NCBI GenBank assembly: GCA_039519185.1
Contig: CM076846.1
Span: 152,844,605-152,908,604 of the forward strand
DNA: 64,000 bases
From: Astragalus membranaceus
Taxonomy: Eukaryota > Streptophyta > Magnoliopsida > Fabales > Fabaceae
Direction of reading: 5' to 3'
Made by a program: the position numbers and the translations under genes. Below the pieces are notes generated by a model. It was not told the origin of the DNA and ran no database searches. It saw only the letters and a list, made by a program, of their open reading frames with translations. Below are positions 1 to 9,133 of the stretch, piece after piece; the stretch's first letter is position 1, and every line of letters starts with the position of its first letter.

Positions 1-745
1 GTTTCTGGTGCATCTCAGATTCAAGAAATGTGTTTCAGAACATGGTGTATATGTGAAGGATAATGGAACCAGTGATTGGATGATTGTGTGCTTGTATGTT
101 GATGATCTCTTAGTGACTGGCAGCAGTACTAAGGAGATAGACGAGTTTAAGAAAATAATGATCAATGAATTTGAGATGACTGATTTGGGGTGCTTGTTTT
201 ATTTTCTTGGTATTGAATTTGCAATAACTGACAGTGGAATTTTTCTTCACTAGAAGAAATATGCAACTGACATCTTGAAGAGATTCAAGATGAGTAGATG
301 CAATTCTACAAGTGTGCTTGCTGAAGCATGAATCAAGCTCAAGAATGATGATGATGAGCCTGAAGTAGATGCAACTCTATTCAAACAGATAGTTGGGTCT
401 TTGTGCAACTCAAGACCTGACCTTGCTTATAGTGTGGGTCTCATAAGTAGGTTTATGGAAAGACCAAAAGCATCTCACATGTTGGCAACTAAAAGAGTCT
501 TGAGATATGTAAAAGGTACAACTGACTTGGGTATTCTATTTCCCACTGAGAACACGGAAGCTGTAGTGGAGGGTTACACAGACTCTGATTGGAGTGGATA
601 TGTGGGGGATAGAAAGAGTATAAGTGGATACATTTTCATGATGAATGGAGCACCACTATCATGGTGCTCAAAGAAACAAAATATTGTAGCACTATTTGGA
701 TGTTACAATTGGTCAAAGAGAAGGGAAATGGGGTCTTATTTATGA
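1..745 (+). pseudogene. Ty1/copia reverse transcriptase-RNase H fragment
   Basis: This is the C-terminal part of a copia Pol polyprotein, cut by the window edge. The reverse transcriptase motif YVDDLLVTGSS lies near bases 96-130. It is followed by the thumb/connection region (FEMTDLGCLFYFLG), the GSLCNSRPDLAYSVG motif and the RNase H start (YTDSDWSG near 578-600). The frame is broken by stops at about 251 and 329, and it loses homology after SKKQNIVAL near 690, where the usual SSCEAEY-like RNase H block should follow. It closely resembles the copia element at 18253-24537 (same GSSTKEI and FEMTDLG strings), so it is a decayed relative. No 3' LTR follows it. Confidence 0.9.
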
Positions 746-1064
746 ATTGGCTTTTTTTACCCCTAGTATTTTATTGCACCGACTACTGGGGTTTTGATTT
801 TCCTATGTACAATTTTTTTTTGCATGTTTTTTTGTTTGAGTGAAGAGTTCTTGAACAATTCTTCCTTTTTTTGACATCAGAACGACTCTGTCTATAATAA
901 CTTTTTTGACAATATTCTTTCAATAATAACTATAATATAACTATTATTCATTTATTTTGACAAAACTATTATTTTATTCTTCTAAAGACTGCTAAATATA
1001 TTTTTATTGTTCTAAAAGCTGTGAGTGAACAATTATTTTTACTAGAATGGATAAAAATAGTTAT
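746..1064. other. AT-rich spacer, no gene seen
   Basis: The stretch between the copia fragment and the foldback MITE is AT-rich and has many short homopolymer runs. I see no reading frame, LTR terminus or RNA gene in it. Confidence 0.6.
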
Positions 1065-1071
1065 TAATTAA

Positions 1072-1354
1072 AGGCTTAAATATGTTTAGGCCCCTGCAAA
1101 TATAGGGTGTTTTGGTTTAAGCCCCTGCAAATTTTTTTTTTTGTTAAAAGCCCTTGCAAAATGACATATTTTGTTATAAGCCCTTCTATGACTAAAATGT
1201 TAGCCTTAACATGGAATGCTATGATTGCTGGATATGTTGAGAAGGGCTTATAACAAAATATTTCATTTTGCAACGGCTTTTAACAATTTTTTTTTTGCAG
1301 GGGCTTAAACAAAAACACCCTATATTTGCAGGGACCTAAAACATATTTAAGCCT
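1072..1354. mobile_element. Foldback MITE with ~120-bp terminal inverted repeats
   Basis: The left end AGGCTTAAATATGTTT and the right end AAACATATTTAAGCCT are exact reverse complements. The similarity continues inward for about 120 of the 283 bases, through 'cccctgcaaatatagggtgtttt' and 'taagcccttctat'. The element is bounded by a direct repeat TAATTAA at 1065-1071 and 1355-1361, consistent with a target-site duplication. There is no transposase. Elements with GGCTTAAATATGTTT-type ends and 'CCCTGCAAATA' are, to my knowledge, frequent in legumes, which is my main hint to the host lineage. Superfamily is uncertain. Confidence 0.85.
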
Positions 1355-1361
1355 TAATTAA

Positions 1362-2441
1362 ATCTGACCTCTAAATTTACCTATTTTTCCCCTTAAATTC
1401 AATTTATCTATTAAATTAGCCTCCCTCATAAAAAAAACCCCATTAAATTAGCCTTCTAAATTTAATCTTTTTTTAACAGGTTATACTACTAACTTTACAA
1501 TATGTTACTCAATACCCATTTTTAACAAAATGCCATTCAATACCTAAAAAGTTAAAATAAAATCATTCTTTAACACATCACTAGATAACCAAATAAGTGT
1601 TGAATATTTCAAATCATTTTTAGCACACCATTATATAACTACGTTGAGATATAAATTTCTATTACAAAGGCGAGTTCAACATAATATCAAAATCTAAAAG
1701 TGACGCAGAGATACAAATAACTAATCCTATCTTGATGGTAATGAAGTTGCTTTCTTCACGAATAAAACCTACAAGCTGCATTAGAATTAGAACAAGTAAC
1801 AAATAAGGTTTAAAAGACAAACCAAGTGCAGATAAAAGCTAGTAAGGAGTCAAGACAAGCAAAATATTAATTAAGGAGTCAAGACAAATTATACTCACAA
1901 CCAAAGATTGATACATAGATTACCCAAAAAAATTTCATTGAAATGTAACTGATGTAACATAATTAAAAATCCTAATTTTAACTAGACTAAGCTAAAACAC
2001 ACTCTGTACACTCATCAATCTCAACACTTAATAAGGAAATTAAACCTGCAAGTCATACTGAACTTCTTTCACTCCTATAGTAACCTTTTCAACCAACTAA
2101 CACAGATACGAATCAAAGAAAATGCTCCTAGTTCAGACAATTAATCAGCCTCATCAAAAATTTCAATTGACTGCTATCAGCAAAAATTACTGAATCTGAT
2201 TGATTCCCTCCATCTCTGGGGTCCATGTTTCTTTCTTTGGAGTAGACATTCTTGAAGAAAAGGAAACATATTAAATGCATGACTCAAAATTACTGAATTT
2301 GATTGATTCCCTCAATATATCACAAATAAATTAAAACATTGTACTAGCAATTATGTTCAGAATGAAAATCAGGACAAGAATTCTGTCCAAGAAAATGTTC
2401 AATCATCCAACACAGACAACAAAGATGCTACTAATGAGGTT
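1362..2441. other. AT-rich spacer, no gene seen
   Basis: There is no coding or RNA signature in this stretch. A short direct repeat (AAAATTACTGAATYTGATTG) occurs near 2184 and again near 2285. Nothing else is recognisable. Confidence 0.5.
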
Positions 2442-2577
2442 CAACTTGTAACATCCCAGGTTGTTTTCAGAACTATCGACTGCCCCCACAAACCAACACG
2501 TCAGCCACGGGTGTCACATACCCACCCGCATCCGCTTGGTTCATCCCCGAACCACATCGTACTGGGAGAGGTTTGCT

Positions 2578-2589
2578 GCTCTGATACTA
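2578..2589 (-). promoter_or_regulatory. Primer-binding site of Cassandra (initiator Met-tRNA type)
   Basis: On the minus strand this reads TAGTATCAGAGC, one mismatch from TGGTATCAGAGC, the usual complement of the initiator Met-tRNA 3' end in plant LTR elements. It lies two bases past the LTR end, which fixes the element's orientation. Confidence 0.75.
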
Positions 2590-2687
2590 TTTATAACATC
2601 CCATACTGCTTTCAGAACTGTCGATTGCCGCCACAAACCAACACGCGTCTTTCCAGCATGCGTTGTCCTCACTTGCATGTTTGCTAG

Positions 2688-2800
2688 GAAACTTCCCAGA
2701 AGGTCACCCATCGCACTGCTACTCCAAGTCAAGAACGCTTAACTATGAAGTTCTTATGGGAAAAAATCCCGAAAATATAATGCATTATGTTGGTATAGGT
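2688..2800 (-). ncRNA. 5S rRNA-derived sequence within the Cassandra LTR
   Basis: Read on the minus strand, the segment keeps the internal promoter of 5S rRNA. A box A-like AGTTAAGCG sits at 2736-2744, and a box C-like GATGGGTGACCTTCTGGGAAG block at about 2692-2712. The start region ('tgcat...tggtat') is also still discernible. The middle has diverged, so this is not a ribosomal gene. In Cassandra, the 5S domain is thought to supply a Pol III promoter. Confidence 0.7.
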
Positions 2801-3937
2801 AGTCCAAATCAATTCTTTTAAGTCTCCCTTCAACTGTACAGTCTCATACCTGCACAACCTTAGGATTCCTCTCATTTCGGTGCGTGTTCGGTTAATCCAC
2901 GCGTCCCTCTGCCGAGAATCATGCCAGGAGCCGCTTTTTGTCTGTGCCAACTTTTTGGGTACCGGCGATCACTCCCCGCCTTCGTCAGCCACGGGTGTCA
3001 CATGCATGTAATACCCAAAGTAATTATAATTACTTTGAGTATTACACTAATGCTTTATTATGATTATTTTTATGTCTCCTTTCTATGTGGGTTGGATTAT
3101 TAATTTTATTGAACAATTGGTTGTGATTGAATCATTAATAGAATGCATATAAGTATATAAGTGTATTAGAAAAAGGGGGTGTGAGCAGAAATTTAGCTTT
3201 CTACACCAAGCCCAAACCAAGTAAAGCTCAGCCCATATATTTGATAAACTTCCAAGTGTATGTGGGACTAATTTTGTGTCAAAAACTTGATAATTCACTT
3301 ATTCTTAAAGCTAGTCCTAACCTATTTCCAACCCTTGAGTAATTGATAATTGTTATATCATTCTTTTTAAGATAAATTGATATGTAATGGTATTGTTGAA
3401 CGATGATAGCGAGTGATTGCTGGATCTTTAATAATTGGGATAGTGGTTGATATATTGTATGCTACTAACTATCGAGAGAGAGAACCACTAACAAGATAAA
3501 TAAGTTGAGAGAAACGTCTCAACGTATTTAATGAAAAATCCTAAATGATTAAAGGATAGGCGGTGTAAGTAGAGAGGGAAGTCATGATCCCGAGTCTACT
3601 GCTTGTTTGGTGCCCTTCTGGATTGCTGGGTGACGGGTTTCCCGAACGAAATGTGGTGTAGCATTTATATGTCATGTGTAACACCTAATATTTCTAACAT
3701 GTAGAAATACTAAAGTGCACAACTTAGCATACATCAGAGAGTACTTCCTGTCCTAGATATTGAACACAACTAAAAACTTTAATAATTAATATCAAAAGAT
3801 CATCTCAATCATCATAACTTAACATAGGATTACTTAAAATACTTAAGTTCCATGTTCATAAACCTGATACATCCCTAGTGTTCAACATCCAAAACATAAG
3901 TAGCGGAAACGATTTACAACTTTTAACAATGTATAAG

Positions 3938-4555
3938 TGATCATCGTTTCGAGACACGTTCTTGTTGTCCGAAAGGAAACTTGAATTAAACCGCAAGAAT
4001 ACCTTGTCCTTAAAACAAACTAAATTATAAGATAGGGGATAGTTAAGGGGTTATTTTTATACCTTCATTGTGATCTAACCAAGATCCCAAGACGCTTTTT
4101 ATATTCTAAATTAAAAATCAAACATTTTCCTACTTAATCATTCCTTTTCAGCTAATCATCACTAAGAATTAGATTGGTAGTCACATATAACTCCCTGTGG
4201 ATCGATATTATTATTACGCGATATAACCGTATACTTGCAAAAACTTGATACACCGCAAGTATACGGTTATATCGCGTAATAATAATATCGATCCACAGGG
4301 AGTTATATGTGACTACCAATCTAATTCTTAGTGATGATTAGCTGAAAAGGAATGATTAAGTAGGAAAATGTTTGATTTTTAATTTAGAATATAAAAAGCG
4401 TCTTGGGATCTTGGTTAGATCACAATGAAGGTATAAAAATAACCCCTTAACTATCCCCTATCTTATAATTTAGTTTGTTTTAAGGACAAGGTATTCTTGC
4501 GGTTTAATTCAAGTTTCCTTTCGGACAACAAGAACGTGTCTCGAAACGATGATCA
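3938..4555. repeat. Perfect 301-bp inverted repeat with 16-bp spacer
   Basis: Arm 1 (3938-4238) is, base for base by eye, the reverse complement of arm 2 (4255-4555). The spacer 4239-4254 reads AAAAACTTGATACACC. Arm 2 is the terminal part of the 3' LTR. Eight bases of the spacer/arm junction (CAAAAACT on the plus strand) equal the sequence that normally links the other LTR to the primer-binding site. The structure would extrude as a very stable hairpin. Confidence 0.93.
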
Positions 4556-5595
4556 AGCCTATTCTCATGGTTGATCATCGCCGAAACCCATTAAGCACAA
4601 CCTTATTGTCCCAAAGTCACCTCGGCTATTCTCATGCTTTGGTTACTTTGTCTAATTCCATTTGTTCTAATGTCAAGCTTCACCTTTCGGTACTTCGCTT
4701 GACATTTGGGTTATACAAATTTGTACAATGGAATTAGATTAAAAGTCAAAAGCAATCATAAGATAGGGCCTAGCTTTGGGATTATTTAGGGACCATCATT
4801 AGATTGTTTCCCATAATCCCAAGACTAAGAGAAGTCTACTCACAATTGCTCATTGTAGACAAGGGAGTAGAAGAGAAGGACATAATGTAAATAGCGAGAA
4901 ATAAAATAAAGCGTGTAAAAGACTGAATTGTAAAAAGGGCAGAATAACAATAACCTTAATAGAAACTTGCAAGAACTTTAACATAAACTTGGAGTGAAAA
5001 TTACAAAGATCCAAGATGATTGTGAAGCTACATTGGGGGTCCTTTTTATAGGCCAAGATCAGAGACAAAGCACTAAATATCAATTACAATCCATAAAGAC
5101 AGAATGGGAAGAGTTGTAACATTTTTGGCCATCAGAAGGGACGCACGGATCGCGCCTCCCAGGCGCACGGGTCGCGCCAGGGCGCACGGATCGCGCCTCC
5201 CAGGCGCACGGATCGCGCTCAGGGTTTTTTCAGCTTCCTTAAATTTTGCGAACCAGGCGCACGGATCGCGCCTCCCAGGCGCACGGATCGTGCCAGGGCG
5301 CACGGATCGCGCCTCCCAGGCGCGCGGATCGCGCTCAGGGTTTTTTCAGCTTCCTTCCATTTTTTTCAACTTCCCTCCAAAATCTGATTTTTGCACCTTC
5401 TATTTCTTATTCTTCTCCCCATCCTTTTGCCTTTTTATCCTTTGCTCTTTAAGCACTAAAATTCCTCAATTGCTCCAATAATAACCTGAGAATAGAAACC
5501 AACAATTTGTAGTAAAATAGCTCTAAACTAGAATCAAAACATCAAATAAACTACTTAAAATAAGTACTAAAAACATACTAAAACATGACTTATCA
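4246..5595 (-). repeat. 3' LTR of the gag-only element
   Basis: 1350 bp, TGATACACC...GACTTATCA on the plus strand, nearly identical to 9134-10483. It contains a GC-rich minisatellite at 5141-5340. Short reading frames inside it occur identically in both LTRs and are not genes. Confidence 0.93.
5141..5340. repeat. GC-rich minisatellite in the 3' LTR
   Basis: Repeated units of the form GGCGCACGGATCGCGCCTCCCA, with variants, are arranged in two blocks split by 'tcagggttttttcagcttcctt'. Base composition contrasts sharply with the AT-rich LTR. The same array occurs in the other LTR. Confidence 0.9.
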
Positions 5596-6534
5596 AACTC
5601 CCCCATGCTTGAATCTTTGCTTGTCCTCAAGCAAAACCATAGAACTCATTGGGCCAACTTTTGGAAAAAACTCTGAATCCTTACAAAACTCCAAGCCGAC
5701 TGGGGTAAACTTTTGCAACTTTTTGACTTGAGACATACAACTTTGGGCTTTTGTGATTTGTGAGATAAGTTTTAGGTACTATCACAATAGGAGGGATGTC
5801 AATGTCAGCATAGAACTAGTTCCCCAGCATTCTTAAGCTTGGGTCCTCCATTCAGTAGATCGGGTCTCAAAGGAGGGTCCTTATACGTTGGGCATTCAAG
5901 CAATATTTCTTTTTCCTTTTCTTTGATTTTTCTTTGATTTGGGCCAACCACTTTTTAAATGACAATTTTTTTTTTCTTTTTTTTTTTGACTAAAGTGGTC
6001 AGCCCTTTTGCTTGATTTTTCTTTTCTTTCTTTTTGCTTGATACCCCAACTCAGACGTTTTTCTCCAGTAACCACGCATCCGGTGAATGTCACCAAGGGA
6101 ACTAAGTTTCTAGTTTCTTTTCTAAACCCCCTAAAGATACCAATAGCCAGAAACAAATCTCCAGTGTGTGCGTGAAAACCCAAAGAGCAGATGAATATTA
6201 TGAATTTCAAAAATTTAATCCAAAAGAGGCCCTGATCAGATATAACATGCTTCAAAAACTCACAAGGACTTTCAGCAAGGGGAGATGAACTTTATTTATT
6301 GAAATAAACTAGAAATTAAAAACAAGAAAACAGTAAAACAGGGCAAGATACCCCCCATGCTTGGACTAGACATTGTCCTCAATGTAAAACAGAGTAAAAT
6401 AGATGAGAGGGGGTAAGAAAGCTCACATTGATTGGTACTTTATAGCTTTCTTCTTATTCCAAGACAAAGGTAAACCAATGGGTTGCCTCCCACGTAGCGC
6501 TTCTTTAACGTCACTAGCTTGACGGTTATGGTGA
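5596..6534 (-). other. 3' non-coding internal region and polypurine tract of the gag-only element
   Basis: On the minus strand the polypurine tract GCATGGGGGAGTTT abuts the 3' LTR at 5596-5612. Upstream, just after the gag stop, lies 'aagcgctacgtgggaggcaaccca', a phrase I associate with Athila/TR-GAG elements after gag. No RT, RNase H or integrase motif remains in the 940 bases where pol would be. Confidence 0.75.
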
Positions 6535-9024
6535 TTATCCGGGATCCAACTTAGGGATGTCTGTCCCTTTAACTTTCCAGACTTTGAGAGGTTTTGACTT
6601 CTTCATTTTCCCCCCTATATGTGACATTCTTCCTTTAACATCATCTACCCATGTGGGTTTTGTGAAGACACCTTTTCGACGAGCCCGTTTTTTCACTTTA
6701 CTCTTGATCTTTTGTGGTGATTTGTTCAAATTGTCAGATTTTGATTTAAGAATCTCTTTCTCATACTTGGGTGCTATACCCTCAACATCACTTGCCTCTA
6801 ACAAATCAATCCTGCAACAAGAGACCTCAAAGGAAGGTTGGTTCATAGATTTAAATAAATTAAATTCTACCTTTTCATCACCAACATTGAAGGCCAACTT
6901 ACCATGCTTGACATCAATTAGCGCTCCTGCAGTGGCAAGGAAGGGTCTCCCCAACAGAATTGGAACTTGGGAATCCTCCTCTATCTCCATCACAACAAAA
7001 TCAGCTGGTATAAAAATTTCTCCTATTTTAATAGGAATATCCTCAAGAATTCCAACTGGATGTTTAATGGAGCGGTCAGCCAATTGTAAGGTCATCTTGG
7101 TGGGTTTTAACTCTCCTAGGCCCAGTCTTTTGAAAAGGGATAATGGCATTAAACTCACACTGGCTCCTAGATCACACATGGCTTTGTTTATGGGCTCTCT
7201 CCCTATCACACATGGTATAGAAAAGCTGCCTGGGTCCTTAAGCTTTGGTGGAAGTTTGTTTAGAATTATAGCACTACATTCCTCAGTCAGGGCTACTGTC
7301 TCATTGTCATCAATTTTTCTTTTCTTGGATAAAATTTCTTTTAAAAACTTTGCATATGATGGCATCTGAGACAGGGCATCTGTGAATGGAATGTTAATGT
7401 GAAGTTTTTTCAGTAAATCAACAAACTTTTTGAACTGTACTTCTAGCTTAGACTTGGCTAACCTTTGAGGGAATGGTATCTTGGGCTTGTAAGGTGGTGG
7501 TGGAACATAAGGTGGTTCTTTCTCTTTTTCAACCTCAGTTACCTCACTCTCATTTTGAATCTCTTTTTCTTTCTCATTCTCACTTTCATTTTGAATCTCT
7601 CTTTCTTTCTCATTCTCACTCACACTATCCTCATTAGTTCCCTTAGGCTCTTCTAATTGTCTACCACTCCTTAAAATGACAGCATTAATTTGGGCTTTGG
7701 GATTTGGCTCTGGCTGTCCAGGAAAGGTTCCGGAGGATCTAGAGGATGAAGCGACTTGTTGAGCCACTTGAGAAATTTGGTTTTCCAACATTTTGTTATG
7801 AGTAGAGATAGAGTCCACTTTTGTTGTTAACTTGACAAGAGTATCATTCAAAAATGAGTTTTGGTTTTTGAACTCTTCATTTTGCTTAGTTTGAGTTAAC
7901 ACAAAAGTTTCCAATAAGGTTTCCAAGTTGGATTTTTGAGGTGGCCTTTGATTTTGGAAACCGGGGGGTGTTCCAACTGCTGGTTGAGTTGATGGAGGAT
8001 TTTTATATGAAAAATTTGGATGATTCCTCCATCCGGGGTTATAAGTGTTTGAAAATGGATCCCCCTTTTGAGCGAAATTAGCTTGCTCAGAACCAGCAAT
8101 AGATGCCCCTAGGGTTTCACAAGAAGAAGAAGATGTAGTAGGAGAGACAGCATTCACGCTCATTTTATCAAACTTAGCAAACAACGCATCTACTCTAGAA
8201 GCTATATGATCAAGGGCAGAAACTTCGTACTTACCCGGTTCTTTTTTTTGTGCAGATGGAGCCGTGACGGCCCTCTCGCTTGTCCACTGGTAGTGATTCT
8301 GCGCCATGTCTTCAATCAAGGCGTAAGCTTCCTCAATATTCTTGTTCATAAGGGCACCACCTGCAGCTGCATCAACAGTCATTTTTGTGGTGTACAACAG
8401 ACCATTATAAAATGTATGGATGATCAACCATCTCTCTAGTCCATGATGGGGGCAAAGCCTTAGCATTTCCTTGAAACGCTCCCATGCATCATAAAGAGAT
8501 TCCCCATCATTCTGAGTGAATCTTGTAATCTGATTCCTCAGTTGAGCAGTTTTACTTGGGGGAAAGAATCGGGCAAGGAATGCTTGCCTCAGTTGATCCC
8601 ATGTTGTGACAGATTCATTGGGTAGTGAGTGAAACCAAGCTCTGGCTTTATCCCTTAAAGAGAAAGGGAAAAGTTTCAGCCTTATGGCTTCAGGAGTCAC
8701 TCCATTTAATTTCAAAGTGCCACAGTATTCAAGAAATATTGATAAATGAAGGTTTGGATCATCAGTGGCTGATCCAGAAAATTGGTCCTGCTGGACCATA
8801 GATAGTAAAGACGGTTTAAGCTCAAAATTGTTTGCATCAACATTGGGATGCACAATAACACCATGGGGCTCTGCCGTAGAAGGCGTAGCATACTCTTTGA
8901 GAGTACGATTTTGATTAGCTGCCATTTGTTGGTTATTGCGCAATTCTCTTCTTCTTGTATGTAGAAATCTCTCAATCTCAGGAATTGGTTGAACAATTTC
9001 TCCGAGACTTCGGACTCTTCGCAT
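6535..9024 (-). CDS. Retrotransposon gag-aspartic protease polyprotein
   Basis: An intact 829-residue frame. The retrotransposon gag domain lies at about residues 91-200 (KARAWFHSLP near 126-135, then LRQAFLARFFPP and ERFKEMLRLCPHHG). A Q/S/P-rich and then E/K/N-rich linker with repeated ENEKEKEIQNES segments spans about 400-500. The retroviral-type aspartic protease starts with the active-site triplet in CDLGAS near residue 617 and has the partner motif ILLGRPFLA near 689. The tail is lysine-rich. I see no CCHC zinc knuckle, which is common in Athila-type Gag. Translation could start at M1 or at M34 (MAANQNRTLKEYATP), which looks more like other Athila starts. Gag forms the particle that packages element RNA. 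RT and integrase would have to come from another element. The open frame suggests recent activity. Confidence 0.9.
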   Translation of the reverse strand: MRRVRSLGEIVQPIPEIERFLHTRRRELRNNQQMAANQNRTLKEYATPSTAEPHGVIVHPNVDANNFELKPSLLSMVQQDQFSGSATDDPNLHLSIFLEYCGTLKLNGVTPEAIRLKLFPFSLRDKARAWFHSLPNESVTTWDQLRQAFLARFFPPSKTAQLRNQITRFTQNDGESLYDAWERFKEMLRLCPHHGLERWLIIHTFYNGLLYTTKMTVDAAAGGALMNKNIEEAYALIEDMAQNHYQWTSERAVTAPSAQKKEPGKYEVSALDHIASRVDALFAKFDKMSVNAVSPTTSSSSCETLGASIAGSEQANFAQKGDPFSNTYNPGWRNHPNFSYKNPPSTQPAVGTPPGFQNQRPPQKSNLETLLETFVLTQTKQNEEFKNQNSFLNDTLVKLTTKVDSISTHNKMLENQISQVAQQVASSSRSSGTFPGQPEPNPKAQINAVILRSGRQLEEPKGTNEDSVSENEKEREIQNESENEKEKEIQNESEVTEVEKEKEPPYVPPPPYKPKIPFPQRLAKSKLEVQFKKFVDLLKKLHINIPFTDALSQMPSYAKFLKEILSKKRKIDDNETVALTEECSAIILNKLPPKLKDPGSFSIPCVIGREPINKAMCDLGASVSLMPLSLFKRLGLGELKPTKMTLQLADRSIKHPVGILEDIPIKIGEIFIPADFVVMEIEEDSQVPILLGRPFLATAGALIDVKHGKLAFNVGDEKVEFNLFKSMNQPSFEVSCCRIDLLEASDVEGIAPKYEKEILKSKSDNLNKSPQKIKSKVKKRARRKGVFTKPTWVDDVKGRMSHIGGKMKKSKPLKVWKVKGTDIPKLDPG

Positions 9025-9109
9025 TCAAAGAAGAAGAGAATAAGAAAATAAAATAAAAGGAAAAATTTTCAGTCTAACCGGTACCAAAATTTTGATCAAT
9101 ATCACTAAC

Positions 9110-9127
9110 TCCCCGGCAACGGCGCCA
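9110..9127 (-). promoter_or_regulatory. Primer-binding site (TGGCGCCGTTGCCGGGGA)
   Basis: On the minus strand the 18-mer starts six bases after the 5' LTR end. This sequence is typical of Athila/Tat-type elements, where it is usually matched to an Asp-tRNA 3' end. It fixes the element's direction and lineage. Confidence 0.85.
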
Positions 9128-9133
9128 AAAACT

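Larger units (their letters stand above)
2447..3002 (-). mobile_element. Cassandra-type TRIM retrotransposon (5S-bearing LTRs)
   Basis: On the minus strand a 411-bp 5' LTR (2592-3002) begins TGTGACACCC and ends GGATGTTATA. It is followed by a primer-binding site, a ~70-bp internal region with no coding sequence, a G-rich polypurine-like stretch (GCGGGTGGGTA), and a 3' LTR remnant (2447-2518) that keeps both ends but has lost the middle. The LTR body contains a 5S rRNA-like segment. A short non-coding element with 5S sequence in its LTRs is the definition of Cassandra, a TRIM that must borrow proteins from autonomous elements. The flanks do not give a simple TSD: CAACT on the left, TGCAT on the right. 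Confidence 0.85.

Noticed and set aside
1076..1273. 65-aa minus-strand frame
   Set aside because: It is contained in the foldback MITE arms.
2688..2800. A functional 5S rRNA gene
   Set aside because: The similarity is confined to promoter boxes and flanks, with a divergent centre, and lies within a Cassandra LTR.
4549..5481. Several short frames (62, 77, 76, 125 aa) inside the Athila-like LTR
   Set aside because: They recur at identical positions in the other LTR (9437-10369), are low complexity over the minisatellite, and match no protein motif.
6557..7369. 270-aa plus-strand frame
   Set aside because: It lies antisense to the protease/linker part of the real gag-protease frame and has no recognisable domain.
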